Source of the DNA: Minwuia thermotolerans
GTDB lineage: Bacteria; Pseudomonadota; Alphaproteobacteria; Minwuiales; Minwuiaceae
NCBI GenBank assembly: GCA_021604565.1
Contig: BQJF01000010.1
Coordinates: 1 to 64,000, forward strand
Direction: 5' to 3'
DNA length: 64,000 bases
Shown: positions 29,954-37,148 of the stretch, in pieces
How positions within the stretch are numbered: position 1 is the stretch's first letter
Layout of the letters: the number at the start of each line of letters is the position of its first letter
Made by a program: the position numbers and the translations under genes
Notes under the pieces: model-generated
What the model saw: only the letters and a program-made list of their open reading frames with translations
Told to the model about the DNA's origin: nothing
The model's database searches: none

Positions 29954-30184
29954 GACTGCCGTCCTCCGGGGATGACCCGCAACGGTCCCGCCGTATCGCC
30001 TCCAGCCGCACCGCCTATGGCTAGATTATATATGTCCCCCTCTGAGGGACCGTGATCGGCTCTTTCCTGGGTGCCTCGGTCCCCCATAGAGGGACCATTC
30101 CGGGTGGTGCGGTCCTCCTGAGAGAGACCGTGATCGATGCACCGGTCCCCCTGAGAGGGACCAGCGGTCCCCCTGACAGGGACC
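29712..30184. repeat. Array of about 14 short hairpins across two ORFs
   Basis: Units of 14-19 bases with 4-7-bp arms and 2-7-base loops. In the upstream gene: 30034-30050, 30078-30096, 30111-30129, 30144-30162, 30166-30184 (form GGTCCC...GGGACC). Beyond its stop: 29712-29728, 29733-29749, 29759-29773, 29781-29797, 29804-29818, 29826-29842, about 29855-29864, 29876-29887, 29896-29909, with arms such as GGTGTC/GACACC, GTGAAC/GTTCAC, GGTGACA/TGTCACC, GGAAC/GTTCC. Adjacent units differ in arm sequence but keep pairing. Confidence 0.85.
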
Positions 30185-30594
30185 GTGTTCTGAATTTCCG
30201 GCAGTCCCTTGCCCGGTTTCCATCGCATGTAGTCCTTGGTCTCGGGTGTCTGGACGCCAAGCCCGACCGGTTGGTTGGTGATACGCCACGTCGTCGAGCG
30301 ATTGCCGGTCTTCTGGTCAAAGCTGCCCTTGCCGGTGCAGACGATCCAGCCCTTGTTTTGAAGCTCCTTGAGCGCCGCCTCCGCCCGGTTCTTGCCGCAG
30401 TTCAGAAGATCCGCCGCACGCCTGACAGACATGCCGATGCTGCCGTTGTTGCTGCCGTTGTAGATCATGCGGAACTCGACCAGCAGGGCACGCCCGTGCA
30501 CCGTCATTTCCCGGTAGGCAGGGCATTGAAGCTCGATCTCGTAGATGGATACGAAGCGCGGCCCGCTGGCCCTGTTCCGGGGTTTCCTAGACAT
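29950..30594 (-). CDS. Winged-helix DNA-binding protein with repeat-encoded C-terminus
   Basis: 214 residues. Residues ~20-110 form a winged helix: YREMTVHGRALLVEFRMIYN, SNNGSIGMSVRRAADLLNCG, AEAALKELQNKGWIVCTGKG, TTWRITNQPVG. This type is frequent in alphaproteobacterial islands and plausibly acts in replication or copy control. The C-terminal 60 residues contain GPSQGD, GLSQED, GPSMGD and GPSEGD, each the translation of a DNA hairpin; the fifth hairpin is read in a different frame as VPVRGT. No clear ribosome-binding site was seen. Confidence 0.7.
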   Translation of the reverse strand: MSRKPRNRASGPRFVSIYEIELQCPAYREMTVHGRALLVEFRMIYNGSNNGSIGMSVRRAADLLNCGKNRAEAALKELQNKGWIVCTGKGSFDQKTGNRSTTWRITNQPVGLGVQTPETKDYMRWKPGKGLPEIQNTVPVRGTAGPSQGDRCIDHGLSQEDRTTRNGPSMGDRGTQERADHGPSEGDIYNLAIGGAAGGDTAGPLRVIPGGRQS

Positions 30595-30651
30595 GGGCGG
30601 GGAAAGGCCCCGGCGTTGCCACCGGAGCCTCCTTCTGGTGCCTGACGGCGC

Positions 30652-30900
30652 TCATGCCGCGTTCTCCACGCCAGGCAGCAGTCCCGCCGCCCGAGCCTCC
30701 GTCATCGCCCGTTGCAGGGCTTCCACGATGGCTGGAAGGTGGTCCACCTTGGTGGTGATACCCTTCCGGGTGGCGATCCACTCACCCTGAGCGTCCGCGT
30801 AGATGCGGAGGTCGATCAGGTCATGTCCCCGGAATTGGGTCAGGGCCACACGCAGTTCCTCCCGCGCGTTCTTCGGTATGGCCGCGATCTGTTTCTCCAT
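30652..30900 (-). CDS. Transcriptional coactivator p15/PC4 family protein
   Basis: 82 residues. The PC4 single-stranded-DNA-binding fold is indicated by LRVALTQFRGHDLIDLRIYAD, GEWIATRKGITTKVDHLPAIVEAL. Members occur in many phages and islands and bind ssDNA as dimers. It starts at TGATG overlapping the upstream winged-helix gene, so the two are coupled. Confidence 0.8.
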   Translation of the reverse strand: MEKQIAAIPKNAREELRVALTQFRGHDLIDLRIYADAQGEWIATRKGITTKVDHLPAIVEALQRAMTEARAAGLLPGVENAA

Positions 30901-31232
30901 CAGGCGGCCTCCCGATCAGCGGGGCGCACATCGGCCCTGATGACATAACGACCGAATGTCCCCGCGTAGCGTCCGCCGTGGCGTTCGGTGATCGTCTCGA
31001 TGGGGATGGCGTAATCCATCCGCAGTTTGAAGACGGAGGCCGCGACACGGACGCCGGGAAGGTCGAGGGGTGTCACTCCAAGCGAGCCTCGTTCGACCAG
31101 CATTTCGAGGATCTGGACGACCCTCGGTTCCGTGACCTCGATCACGCGGTCTCCTTCGGAACCGCTGACGATGAAGGTGACGGCCTCGTTGCGGGCGGTC
31201 TCCTTCCGGGGGATCAGTGCTGCGACAGTCAT
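30900..31232 (-). CDS. Winged-helix domain protein
   Basis: 110 residues from the ATG at 31232 (MTVAALIPRK), chosen because it overlaps the stop of a 53-codon ORF (ATGA). It contains VVQILEMLVERGSLGVTPLDLPGVRVAASVFKLRMDYAIPIETI, a helix-turn-helix followed by a wing, and HGGRYAGTFGRYVIRADV. Such small proteins recur beside integrase and AlpA genes in prophages. A regulatory or replication role is inferred. Confidence 0.65.
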   Translation of the reverse strand: MTVAALIPRKETARNEAVTFIVSGSEGDRVIEVTEPRVVQILEMLVERGSLGVTPLDLPGVRVAASVFKLRMDYAIPIETITERHGGRYAGTFGRYVIRADVRPADREAA

Positions 31233-31390
31233 GTCTTTGTCTCCCACCTGGGCAGCGCCCAGTTGAGGTATTCGACGGCCTGAGCACGGGGGATGCGGTG
31301 ACGGCGGACGAGGAAACCCGTGCGCCAGTCATCACGGCTTGAAGGGTCAGGAAGGTTGCCGTTTCCGGCGGTTCTGGTATCGTAAGTCAT
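31229..31390 (-). CDS. Small 53-residue island protein
   Basis: A short frame from an ATG at 31390 to TGA at 31229-31231. It encodes a basic peptide starting MTYDTRTAGNGNLPDPSSRD and ending NWALPRWETKT. Its stop overlaps the next start (ATGA), the same coupling as its neighbours, which is the main reason to accept it. It resembles short accessory ORFs between excisionase-like and replication-like genes in prophages. Confidence 0.5.
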   Translation of the reverse strand: MTYDTRTAGNGNLPDPSSRDDWRTGFLVRRHRIPRAQAVEYLNWALPRWETKT

Positions 31391-31468
31391 AGGCAATATT
31401 TGAGGGCTGCTCCGGGGACGTTCGCCAACAATCCGGGGTGGCCCTCATCCTTTTCGGGTTGAGGGCTG

Positions 31469-31726
31469 TCAGGCAGCCTGATGGATACTAGTGGACATGC
31501 GACGGCGACTTGCCGCCCATTCCCGGAGTTCCCGACGCGAGTACACGACACGCGAGCCGAACTTGTAGAAGGGCGGGCCTTCACCCGTACATCGCGCCTT
31601 GTTCAGCCACGAGGCGGAAATAGCTCCGTCAAGCTCGGCGGATGCTTCCGACGTGGTGACGAAGCCATCCGCTTCGGGGCCGGATTCAATATCGACCGGC
31701 GTCTGGCTCATGGTCATGGAAGTCAT
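31469..31726 (-). CDS. Helix-turn-helix excisionase/AlpA-like protein
   Basis: 85 residues. AAGGAG lies six bases before the ATG at 31726. The HTH covers VTTSEASAELDGAISASWLNKARCTGEGPPFYKFGSRVVYSRRELREWAAS, the MerR-like excisionase arrangement where a short wing ends in YSRRELREW. It lies between integrase and the replication-like genes, so it is probably the recombination directionality factor or an early activator. Confidence 0.75.
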   Translation of the reverse strand: MTSMTMSQTPVDIESGPEADGFVTTSEASAELDGAISASWLNKARCTGEGPPFYKFGSRVVYSRRELREWAASRRRMSTSIHQAA

Positions 31727-31879
31727 TGGACACTCCTTTCGTTCTATCTCCGTTCCGGAGATGTCACGAACATGGACGCCTTTGACTTTCGAATCTGTTA
31801 ACGACTCATAAGGACATTCAGTGTACCTTGCCTCGGTTGTGGATCGCGTAGCCCGCTGCTCCCATCAGGCCAAGCGTCG

Positions 31880-33163
31880 TCAACCAGAACCTCCGCGATT
31901 GATCGGCACAACGTTGCCTTCAATCGGTCGCATCAGCCCCTCGACCTTGCTCGCCCATGCCTCCAGCGCCGCCTTGCGCTCTGCCCGGTAGTCATGCCGC
32001 TGATAGACGCCCACAAGGCCACCAGAAGCGCCGGAGACGTGATTGAGGATGCGTTCCACCACCTGCGGCCCAAAGCCCATTCCAGCCATGCCGCTGGCGG
32101 CTGTCCGGCGTAGATCGTGAATGCGCCAGGCGGCGGGCGGGTCAACGCCCTCGACTTCCGCCAGCGTGATGACCTCGGCATCCAGAATCTTCTTTGCCTT
32201 GCCCCATTGGCCCGGCGGGTGCGTTCCGGTCACGCCGAATACAATGGTTCCGACCGGCGGCTTGCCAGGCACGGGCCGAAGCTGATCCGTCGCCGCCTCG
32301 ATCTGCTTGATGGCCTGTGACGACAGGTCAACCGCGTGAGCCTTGCCGTTCTTCGCCTTGCTGGCCGGAATGACCCACTCGGCCTGTTCGGTGTTGACCT
32401 CGGCCCGTTCCATCCCACTGACCTCCGAACGGCGCTGCCCCGTCAGGATCAGCACCCGGAGGGCATGGCCATAGGGGAACGCCAGTTTCTCCGAAGCCTG
32501 CCAGATCAGCCGCAGTTCATCATCGTTCAGCACCCGGTCACGCGCCTTCGGTGGCGGCGGGGCGCTGAGACCGTTGCAGGGGTTGTCCCGGATCATGTCC
32601 CTTTCGATGGCGAACCCGAACAGCCGCCGGGCAACCGCAAACGTCAGCCGGGCCATGACGGGCGCGCGGTCTTCGATCTCGTCGATCACCTCCAGGATAG
32701 CGGCGCGGTCGATGCTGGCGATATGCCGACCGGTCCATTTCGGAACCAGCGTGCCCCGGATGATGCGCCGGTAATCCTTCGCCGTGGACTCCTTCAGGTT
32801 CCGGTCCACGTGCCTTTCGATGAATGTCTCCGCCACCTTCTCGAAACTGCGGTCATGGTCTGGTGTCCGCTTCGCGACCTTCACAGCTTGCGGATCTTGA
32901 CCGTTGGCAACCTGCCCCAGCAGCCGGGTCGCTTCCTCGCGGGCGCGCTCCACTGTCCAGGGCGCACCATGCTTGCCGATGCTGTAGTCCTTCTGGGGGG
33001 CTGAACGGCCACCGCCGACACGATACCGCAGGAAGTAAGTGCGCCCCGCACCCGTCGCCCGGACGCCGAACCCGGACACCTTGTCATCCCAAACGACAGT
33101 CCGCTTGCCCTTCTCGACGGGCAGGGCTTCCACGGTTCGTTTCGTCAGGCGCGTCTTGTTCAT
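31880..33163 (-). CDS. Tyrosine-type site-specific integrase
   Basis: 427 residues from the ATG at 33163, preceded by GGAGG; the longer start at 33205 is poorer. The N-terminal arm-binding domain (LTKRTVEALPVEKGKRTVVWDDKVSGFGVRATG) is of the DUF4102/P4-integrase type. The catalytic domain shows Arg in LILTGQRRSEVSGM, His/Arg in RIHDLRRTAASGMA, and Tyr in LVGVYQRHDY. It sits 160 bases from the right tRNA-Lys repeat and should catalyse integration at the tRNA. Confidence 0.93.
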   Translation of the reverse strand: MNKTRLTKRTVEALPVEKGKRTVVWDDKVSGFGVRATGAGRTYFLRYRVGGGRSAPQKDYSIGKHGAPWTVERAREEATRLLGQVANGQDPQAVKVAKRTPDHDRSFEKVAETFIERHVDRNLKESTAKDYRRIIRGTLVPKWTGRHIASIDRAAILEVIDEIEDRAPVMARLTFAVARRLFGFAIERDMIRDNPCNGLSAPPPPKARDRVLNDDELRLIWQASEKLAFPYGHALRVLILTGQRRSEVSGMERAEVNTEQAEWVIPASKAKNGKAHAVDLSSQAIKQIEAATDQLRPVPGKPPVGTIVFGVTGTHPPGQWGKAKKILDAEVITLAEVEGVDPPAAWRIHDLRRTAASGMAGMGFGPQVVERILNHVSGASGGLVGVYQRHDYRAERKAALEAWASKVEGLMRPIEGNVVPINRGGSG

Positions 33164-33322
33164 CGTGGCCTCCTCCGTGGTGGACGGAAATTCTCTGTCC
33201 ACCACCAGAATGGAAACTACAGGAAAGAGCGGGAAAGCGCCAGAGCGTCAAACGCCCGATCTGCAAGGGTTATCGGCATATTGAGCCAAGGGCGGGAAAT
33301 GACAGGAAATCGATATTCGGTA

Positions 33323-33378
33323 ACTCTTAATCAGCGGGTCCAAGGTTCGAGTCCTTGTGCGCCCACCAATCTTTTCAA
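33323..33378 (+). repeat. attR: right copy of tRNA-Lys 3' repeat
   Basis: Copy of 20885-20940 with three changes (at 33343, 33355 and 33358). The first two are partners in the T-stem, changing a C-G pair to A-T, so the RNA stem would remain intact. No 5' tRNA half is present. Confidence 0.9.
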
Positions 33379-33391
33379 GGGGTTAGAGCGG

Positions 33392-33416
33392 AAGAGCCAA
33401 GCGCTTAGGCTCTTTC
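33392..33416 (+). terminator. Hairpin with T-rich tail, likely the displaced tRNA terminator
   Basis: AAGAGCC (33392-33398) pairs with GGCTCTT (33408-33414), then TCT. It lies 22 bases after the attR copy of the tRNA tail, where a native tRNA terminator would be expected before insertion. Confidence 0.6.
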
Positions 33417-33604
33417 TAGGCTCGCAAATGACGTGCGTACGAGCGCGCAACTATGGCAATCGATGTTCAGATTTTCGTGATCAGTCCCGAACGAACGTCG
33501 CCTGGCGAGTTCGCCAGCCGCCGCCAAATCCGTTAAGGTTCCGGGACCCGTGGGTATTGTCGTAACCAGGGGCATCGCGATGCTTCTCCACATGGAGCAT
33601 CGTG

Positions 33605-33802
33605 ATGAGGATACTGTCGAAGCGTCAGCTGAAGGAGCTAGTCCTGTACTCACCGCAACACGTCGCACGGCTGGAAAAAGCCGGGAAGTTCCCCAAGCGG
33701 GTCCAGATCGGCCCGAACAGAGTGGGATGGGTTGAGGATGAGGTGCTGGACTGGCTTCAGGAACGACTGAACCGCCGGGACGAACCTGTCCGACACTCCT
33801 GA
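33605..33802 (+). CDS. AlpA family phage regulatory protein
   Basis: 65 residues. GGAG lies eight bases before the ATG. The AlpA-type HTH covers LSKRQLKELVLYSPQHVARLEKAGKFPKRVQIGPNRVGWVEDEVLDWLQERL. AlpA relatives activate integrase or excision genes. It follows attR but has no adjacent integrase, suggesting a remnant of a second element stacked at the same tRNA. It ends in its own terminator. Confidence 0.85.
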   Translation: MRILSKRQLKELVLYSPQHVARLEKAGKFPKRVQIGPNRVGWVEDEVLDWLQERLNRRDEPVRHS

Positions 33803-33814
33803 ATGCAGGAGCAG

Positions 33815-33848
33815 GGCGGTCGGGCGTGCACAGCCCGGCCGCCTTTTC
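33815..33848 (+). terminator. Intrinsic terminator after the AlpA gene
   Basis: An 11-bp stem with one G-T pair (33815-33825 with 33833-33843) followed by TTTTCTT. Confidence 0.85.
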
Positions 33849-33894
33849 TTGTTCGCATAAGCTATCGCCATCCGTGAACTTGCGATCTCTGTCG

Positions 33895-34299
33895 TCAGGT
33901 GTTGGGCGCTGCCGATAGTAATACCATTGACTGCGCCAACAATCCGTTGCTCGAGCATGTCACGTGCAGTTCTGCCCCATGATCTGCAGGCACCATCTGC
34001 ATGAGAGTATTCAGAGCATCGTTCCGCAGTTGCAACTTTGGTGCTAGAGCATACGGAAGCACTTCTATATCAAGCCATTCGACTCCTTGAGTTAGCCCTG
34101 TTCCCAACGCTTTTGCGCATGCCTCCTTACCGCAGAAGCTTTGCGCAAATGACAGGGCCGGATCTGCCGCAGCAATGCAAAGCTCGCGTTCACATGCAGA
34201 AAACAGGCGATCAATCCAGGCATTACCCAGACGGTCAAGCGAATGCCGGATCCGTTCGACATAACAGAGATCGGTGCCGATACCCAATATCACGGACAT
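33895..34299 (-). CDS. AcpS-type 4'-phosphopantetheinyl transferase
   Basis: 134 residues, normal for the AcpS type. The metal-binding ILGIGTDLCYVERIRHSLDRLG and the FAQSFCGKEACAKALGTGL core are both clear. The C-terminal LHVTCSSNGLLAQSMVLL deviates from the usual HvSiSHd...A.A pattern. It would transfer phosphopantetheine to a carrier protein, but none is visible nearby. It sits in an accessory island, so it is probably not the housekeeping copy. Could be a decayed or specialised paralogue. Confidence 0.75.
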   Translation of the reverse strand: MSVILGIGTDLCYVERIRHSLDRLGNAWIDRLFSACERELCIAAADPALSFAQSFCGKEACAKALGTGLTQGVEWLDIEVLPYALAPKLQLRNDALNTLMQMVPADHGAELHVTCSSNGLLAQSMVLLSAAPNT

Positions 34300-34707
34300 C
34301 TACCCAAGAATCTGCCTTGATTTGGCCAGGTTAGAGAGTGTAACTGCCCACGCAATTGCTTTTCTACTTCCTATGCGGCCCAAAAATTGGGGCAAAAATG
34401 TTCGATTGTGCCCTCAGTTATAGATATGGTGGATACAAGTGGCGCAACGGAACCCGGTGCCTTCAGGTACTTTGAGAGTCGTCGGCACATGCCCTCCCAA
34501 GGGACTAATGATCTCATGCATCGAGATCAATTCCATCCTGGTCGCGGGGGACTGAAATTGCAAGTGAAGCAGTCAGAATGGCGCAATAGGCGATCTGACT
34601 AGTGGAATAGAGATTCGCAAGTGTGGATGCTATATGGCTTCGTCTTTGACACTCATAAATCAAGTAGTTGATCTTTTAGAGCAACGGTGCGAAGGGCTCC
34701 AGAGTGG
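34300..34707. other. Intergenic region without a convincing gene
   Basis: 408 bases, noticeably AT-richer than the chromosome to the left. It has a near-palindrome GCCCAAAAATTGGGGC around 34378-34393 that could end transcription. Short frames on the plus strand have no starts or composition suggesting genes. Confidence 0.4.
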
Positions 34708-35661
34708 TCAAACTCTATCTATTGCAATGCCCCAACGCGGCGGAAACATCAGCGGGCTGAGCGGCGCGGGATTCTGCCGATAGGTTTGCTTTACACGGGT
34801 GCGTCCGGACAAGCCAGGTATTTCGGGATGTGCAATCCGCGCATACTTAGAGACCTCACAGAACAAGTTCTGGCAGTCAATTGGTTGCAGAGGGCGGCCA
34901 AATAGCGATTGAAACTTGAGCCCTAACGCCGCAAACTCGCGATCCTGGCGTTCGCATACCCAGTAAATTATTTCCTCTGGGTCACGAATGACCGGATCTG
35001 AGAAGCATTTGGCAATGCCATCCAGCGCCCCGGGACCGGCGATGACGAAAGTGCCTTCGTCATGACATAAGAAATTCGAATAATTTAGGTCGATAGTGTA
35101 TTGATACGCTAGAAAGGGTCCTATTCCGCGATATTGGGCGAGCATCTCGTAGACGGAGCGGAGAGTCGGTGCCTGATGGATGCGGTCGGGTAGTTTGTCC
35201 TCCATCATTTGGACCAGCAGCGCGAGATGATTGGCATGTTTTCGGGGATAGCCGAACGAAGGCGCTGGCATGATATAGGCAGCTGAATAGAGCCGCTTCT
35301 GTTGCGCCATCATCTCGTCGAGCACCCGACATACCTCGTCCAAGTCAGTCGCGGACCAAGTCAGAGGCCCGAGTTGGCTCTCCAATGCCTGCCAGGTCTC
35401 TATGCGGTTGAACAGCTTGAAGAGCACGGTGCGAAAAAATAATTCTTCCGGGGTATCCGGGCGTTCCGGATGATATTGAATTTCACGTATCAAATATTGG
35501 CTTACTCGATCACTGACGCGATATGCGTTGGTAAAGCGATGGCTTGCTAGGATTGGATCGTCAGTCCATGGACCGACTGGATCGGCTAGCCGACGGAAGA
35601 AAATATCTTGCCGTTCCGCTGCGAAGCGCCAGTAGGTTTCGAAAACAGGAGACGAACTCAT
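34708..35661 (-). CDS. Putative DNA base hypermodification protein (HMUDK helical / aGPT-pyrophosphorylase-like)
   Basis: 317 residues. The helical domain shared by 5-hmdU DNA kinases and alpha-glutamyl/putrescinyl-thymine pyrophosphorylases is recognised by FETYWRFAAERQDIFFRRL, PWTDDPILASHRFTNAYRVS, LFKLFNRIETW, a helix-hairpin-helix AQYRGIGPFLAYQYTIDLNYS and a final PIDCQNLFCEVSKYARI. Family members replace a pyrophosphorylated hydroxymethyluracil in DNA by an amino-linked group. No kinase partner is visible here. It is the last gene of the minus-strand operon, 127 bases after the DCD-like gene. Confidence 0.7.
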   Translation of the reverse strand: MSSSPVFETYWRFAAERQDIFFRRLADPVGPWTDDPILASHRFTNAYRVSDRVSQYLIREIQYHPERPDTPEELFFRTVLFKLFNRIETWQALESQLGPLTWSATDLDEVCRVLDEMMAQQKRLYSAAYIMPAPSFGYPRKHANHLALLVQMMEDKLPDRIHQAPTLRSVYEMLAQYRGIGPFLAYQYTIDLNYSNFLCHDEGTFVIAGPGALDGIAKCFSDPVIRDPEEIIYWVCERQDREFAALGLKFQSLFGRPLQPIDCQNLFCEVSKYARIAHPEIPGLSGRTRVKQTYRQNPAPLSPLMFPPRWGIAIDRV

Positions 35662-35788
35662 TGTCGGCCGGAAAATAGAACGAAAACGAATGCAACGGCC
35701 TGCAGTTTTTTTGCTCGATGCCGCATTGAAGATTTAACCGTATCAAGGAAATACGGAGTTAGTGGTCAAGGCAACATCGAGTTCTCTA

Positions 35789-36538
35789 CTAATCATTCGA
35801 TGGCTTTGGTAAGGTTGGTGGTGGTTGCTTGGAGTTTGTCTCGGCCTGTATCGGAGAGGCCACCGGATGGGACGATGAGCATTCACGTACCCCTAGAGTT
35901 ACCAGCGCTCCTATCGCAAGGACGGACGCCCACCTTATCACCGCCTGTTCGCGTTCTATCTTGCCAACTCGAGCCGAGATCTCCTTCTCGTTCTCGTTGA
36001 TTTTGGACAAGAGTCCGGCGAACGATTGCAGGCCACCGGCGAGAGGGCCGGTGAGGTGTGATGGAATACTGTTGAATCCTGCTTTCTTCTCCACCTCTGT
36101 CGGCTGGTCGAGATCTGCATACCATATTAGGAAGCAGGGTTCGCCACGAGAGAGATGGACGGGGCCTGGTCCCGCATTGAATACGGAGAAAATGAGGCGT
36201 CCTTCATAGTTCGGGTCTACATGGAATCCCGAGACATTTACCAACCCACGGAATTTGTAGCCCGCTCGAATAGAAATAAAGGCGATCGCAGTCATTGGCA
36301 CGCGAACCTGCTCTTCTGTCAGGATGAACCCGAACTGGCCAGCTGGAATCGTAAAGCCTTCTCCGTCGCTTAGCAGCGTCTTTGGCTTATTGTGTGGATC
36401 GCCCTGTTCGCCGGTGGGAGAGACATAAATTTCTGGACCGACTCGGAGGCGGTAGGAGGCATTGTCAATACGTTTCGGATCGTAATCACTGATCAATGCC
36501 TCCAACTCTGAACCGAGTCGGCCGCCGCCCCAAAACAT
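35789..36538 (-). CDS. Membrane-anchored dCTP deaminase/dUTPase-fold protein
   Basis: 249 residues. Residues ~10-145 match the trimeric dCTP deaminase/dUTPase fold (IDNASYRLRVGPEIYV; GFILTEEQVRVP; SIRAGYKFRGLVNVSGFHVDPNYEGRLIFSVFNAGP; LSRGEPCFLIWYADL). In classical Dcd the catalytic Glu lies in a VLEFYN-like strand; here that strand reads IFSVFN, so deaminase activity is doubtful. A short coiled coil (LSKINENEKEISARVGKIEREQ) leads to one membrane helix (WASVLAIGALVTLGV) and a Pro-rich tail. Start overlaps the upstream stop by one base (TAATG). Confidence 0.75.
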   Translation of the reverse strand: MFWGGGRLGSELEALISDYDPKRIDNASYRLRVGPEIYVSPTGEQGDPHNKPKTLLSDGEGFTIPAGQFGFILTEEQVRVPMTAIAFISIRAGYKFRGLVNVSGFHVDPNYEGRLIFSVFNAGPGPVHLSRGEPCFLIWYADLDQPTEVEKKAGFNSIPSHLTGPLAGGLQSFAGLLSKINENEKEISARVGKIEREQAVIRWASVLAIGALVTLGVRECSSSHPVASPIQAETNSKQPPPTLPKPSND

Positions 36539-37134
36539 TAGGCTTCACCTCCTGCATCTTCACGAAATTTGAGGTCAAATATGGAACGGGCTTCAACCTC
36601 TCGAATGCGGGTCTCATAGGCTGCGACCAGATCGAATTTGCGCGCACCGGCCTCTGCTAGTACGGCTTTGCATATCAGCGCATTGCAGCTTTTCATAGTA
36701 TCGGCAAAGGGGATCGGCTCAAGATGGTCCCAGGATTCGCAGACCTTTGCTAGTCGACCGTTGTGGCGGGCGAACTGGCGGACCAGCCATAGCGGATCAC
36801 TCGGATCGCGAGGAAGACTGTCGGCAAGACTGCGTCCGAACGCCAGAAGCGTCGGTGCCCCGTCTGCTTCTCCCCCAAGCTCACCTCCCAAATCTTGATT
36901 CAATGTATTGGCGCTCGCCAGCGTGATGATGAATGCATCCGTAAGGATCTTCATGAACCGAATCTCATCGTGTGTCTCAACAGCGTCGAAGAGGTAACCG
37001 GTGTACTTAGTATTGTGTAAAGCCATGTGCCTAACCCGCGAAGCCGGCGGCAGGAGGACAATGTCTTTGTGATAGTCCTCGTCATGCTTGAGTTGTGCCC
37101 ATTGCAATGTGAGCAGCTGTTCCTGGATCGTCAT
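36538..37134 (-). CDS. Putative all-alpha NTP pyrophosphohydrolase-like protein
   Basis: 198 residues, almost entirely helical. A block RVRHMALHNTKYTGYLFDAVETHDEIRFMKILTDAFIITLASANTLNQDLG resembles the metal-binding helices of MazG-like NTP pyrophosphatases, but the standard EExxE set is not obvious, so the assignment is tentative. Its neighbours, a thymidylate-synthase-like gene 14 bases upstream and a DCD-like gene overlapping downstream, make a nucleotide-metabolism role likely. Confidence 0.4.
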   Translation of the reverse strand: MTIQEQLLTLQWAQLKHDEDYHKDIVLLPPASRVRHMALHNTKYTGYLFDAVETHDEIRFMKILTDAFIITLASANTLNQDLGGELGGEADGAPTLLAFGRSLADSLPRDPSDPLWLVRQFARHNGRLAKVCESWDHLEPIPFADTMKSCNALICKAVLAEAGARKFDLVAAYETRIREVEARSIFDLKFREDAGGEA

Positions 37135-37148
37135 TTCGATTAGCCTGC

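Noticed and set aside
29712-30184. CRISPR array
   Set aside because: Units are palindromic, differ in sequence, vary in spacing and lie inside ORFs; no spacers of constant length and no cas genes.
34387-34905. Small plus-strand ORFs in the gap and across the HMUDK-like gene end
   Set aside because: No ribosome-binding sites, no domains, and partly antisense to a better-supported gene.
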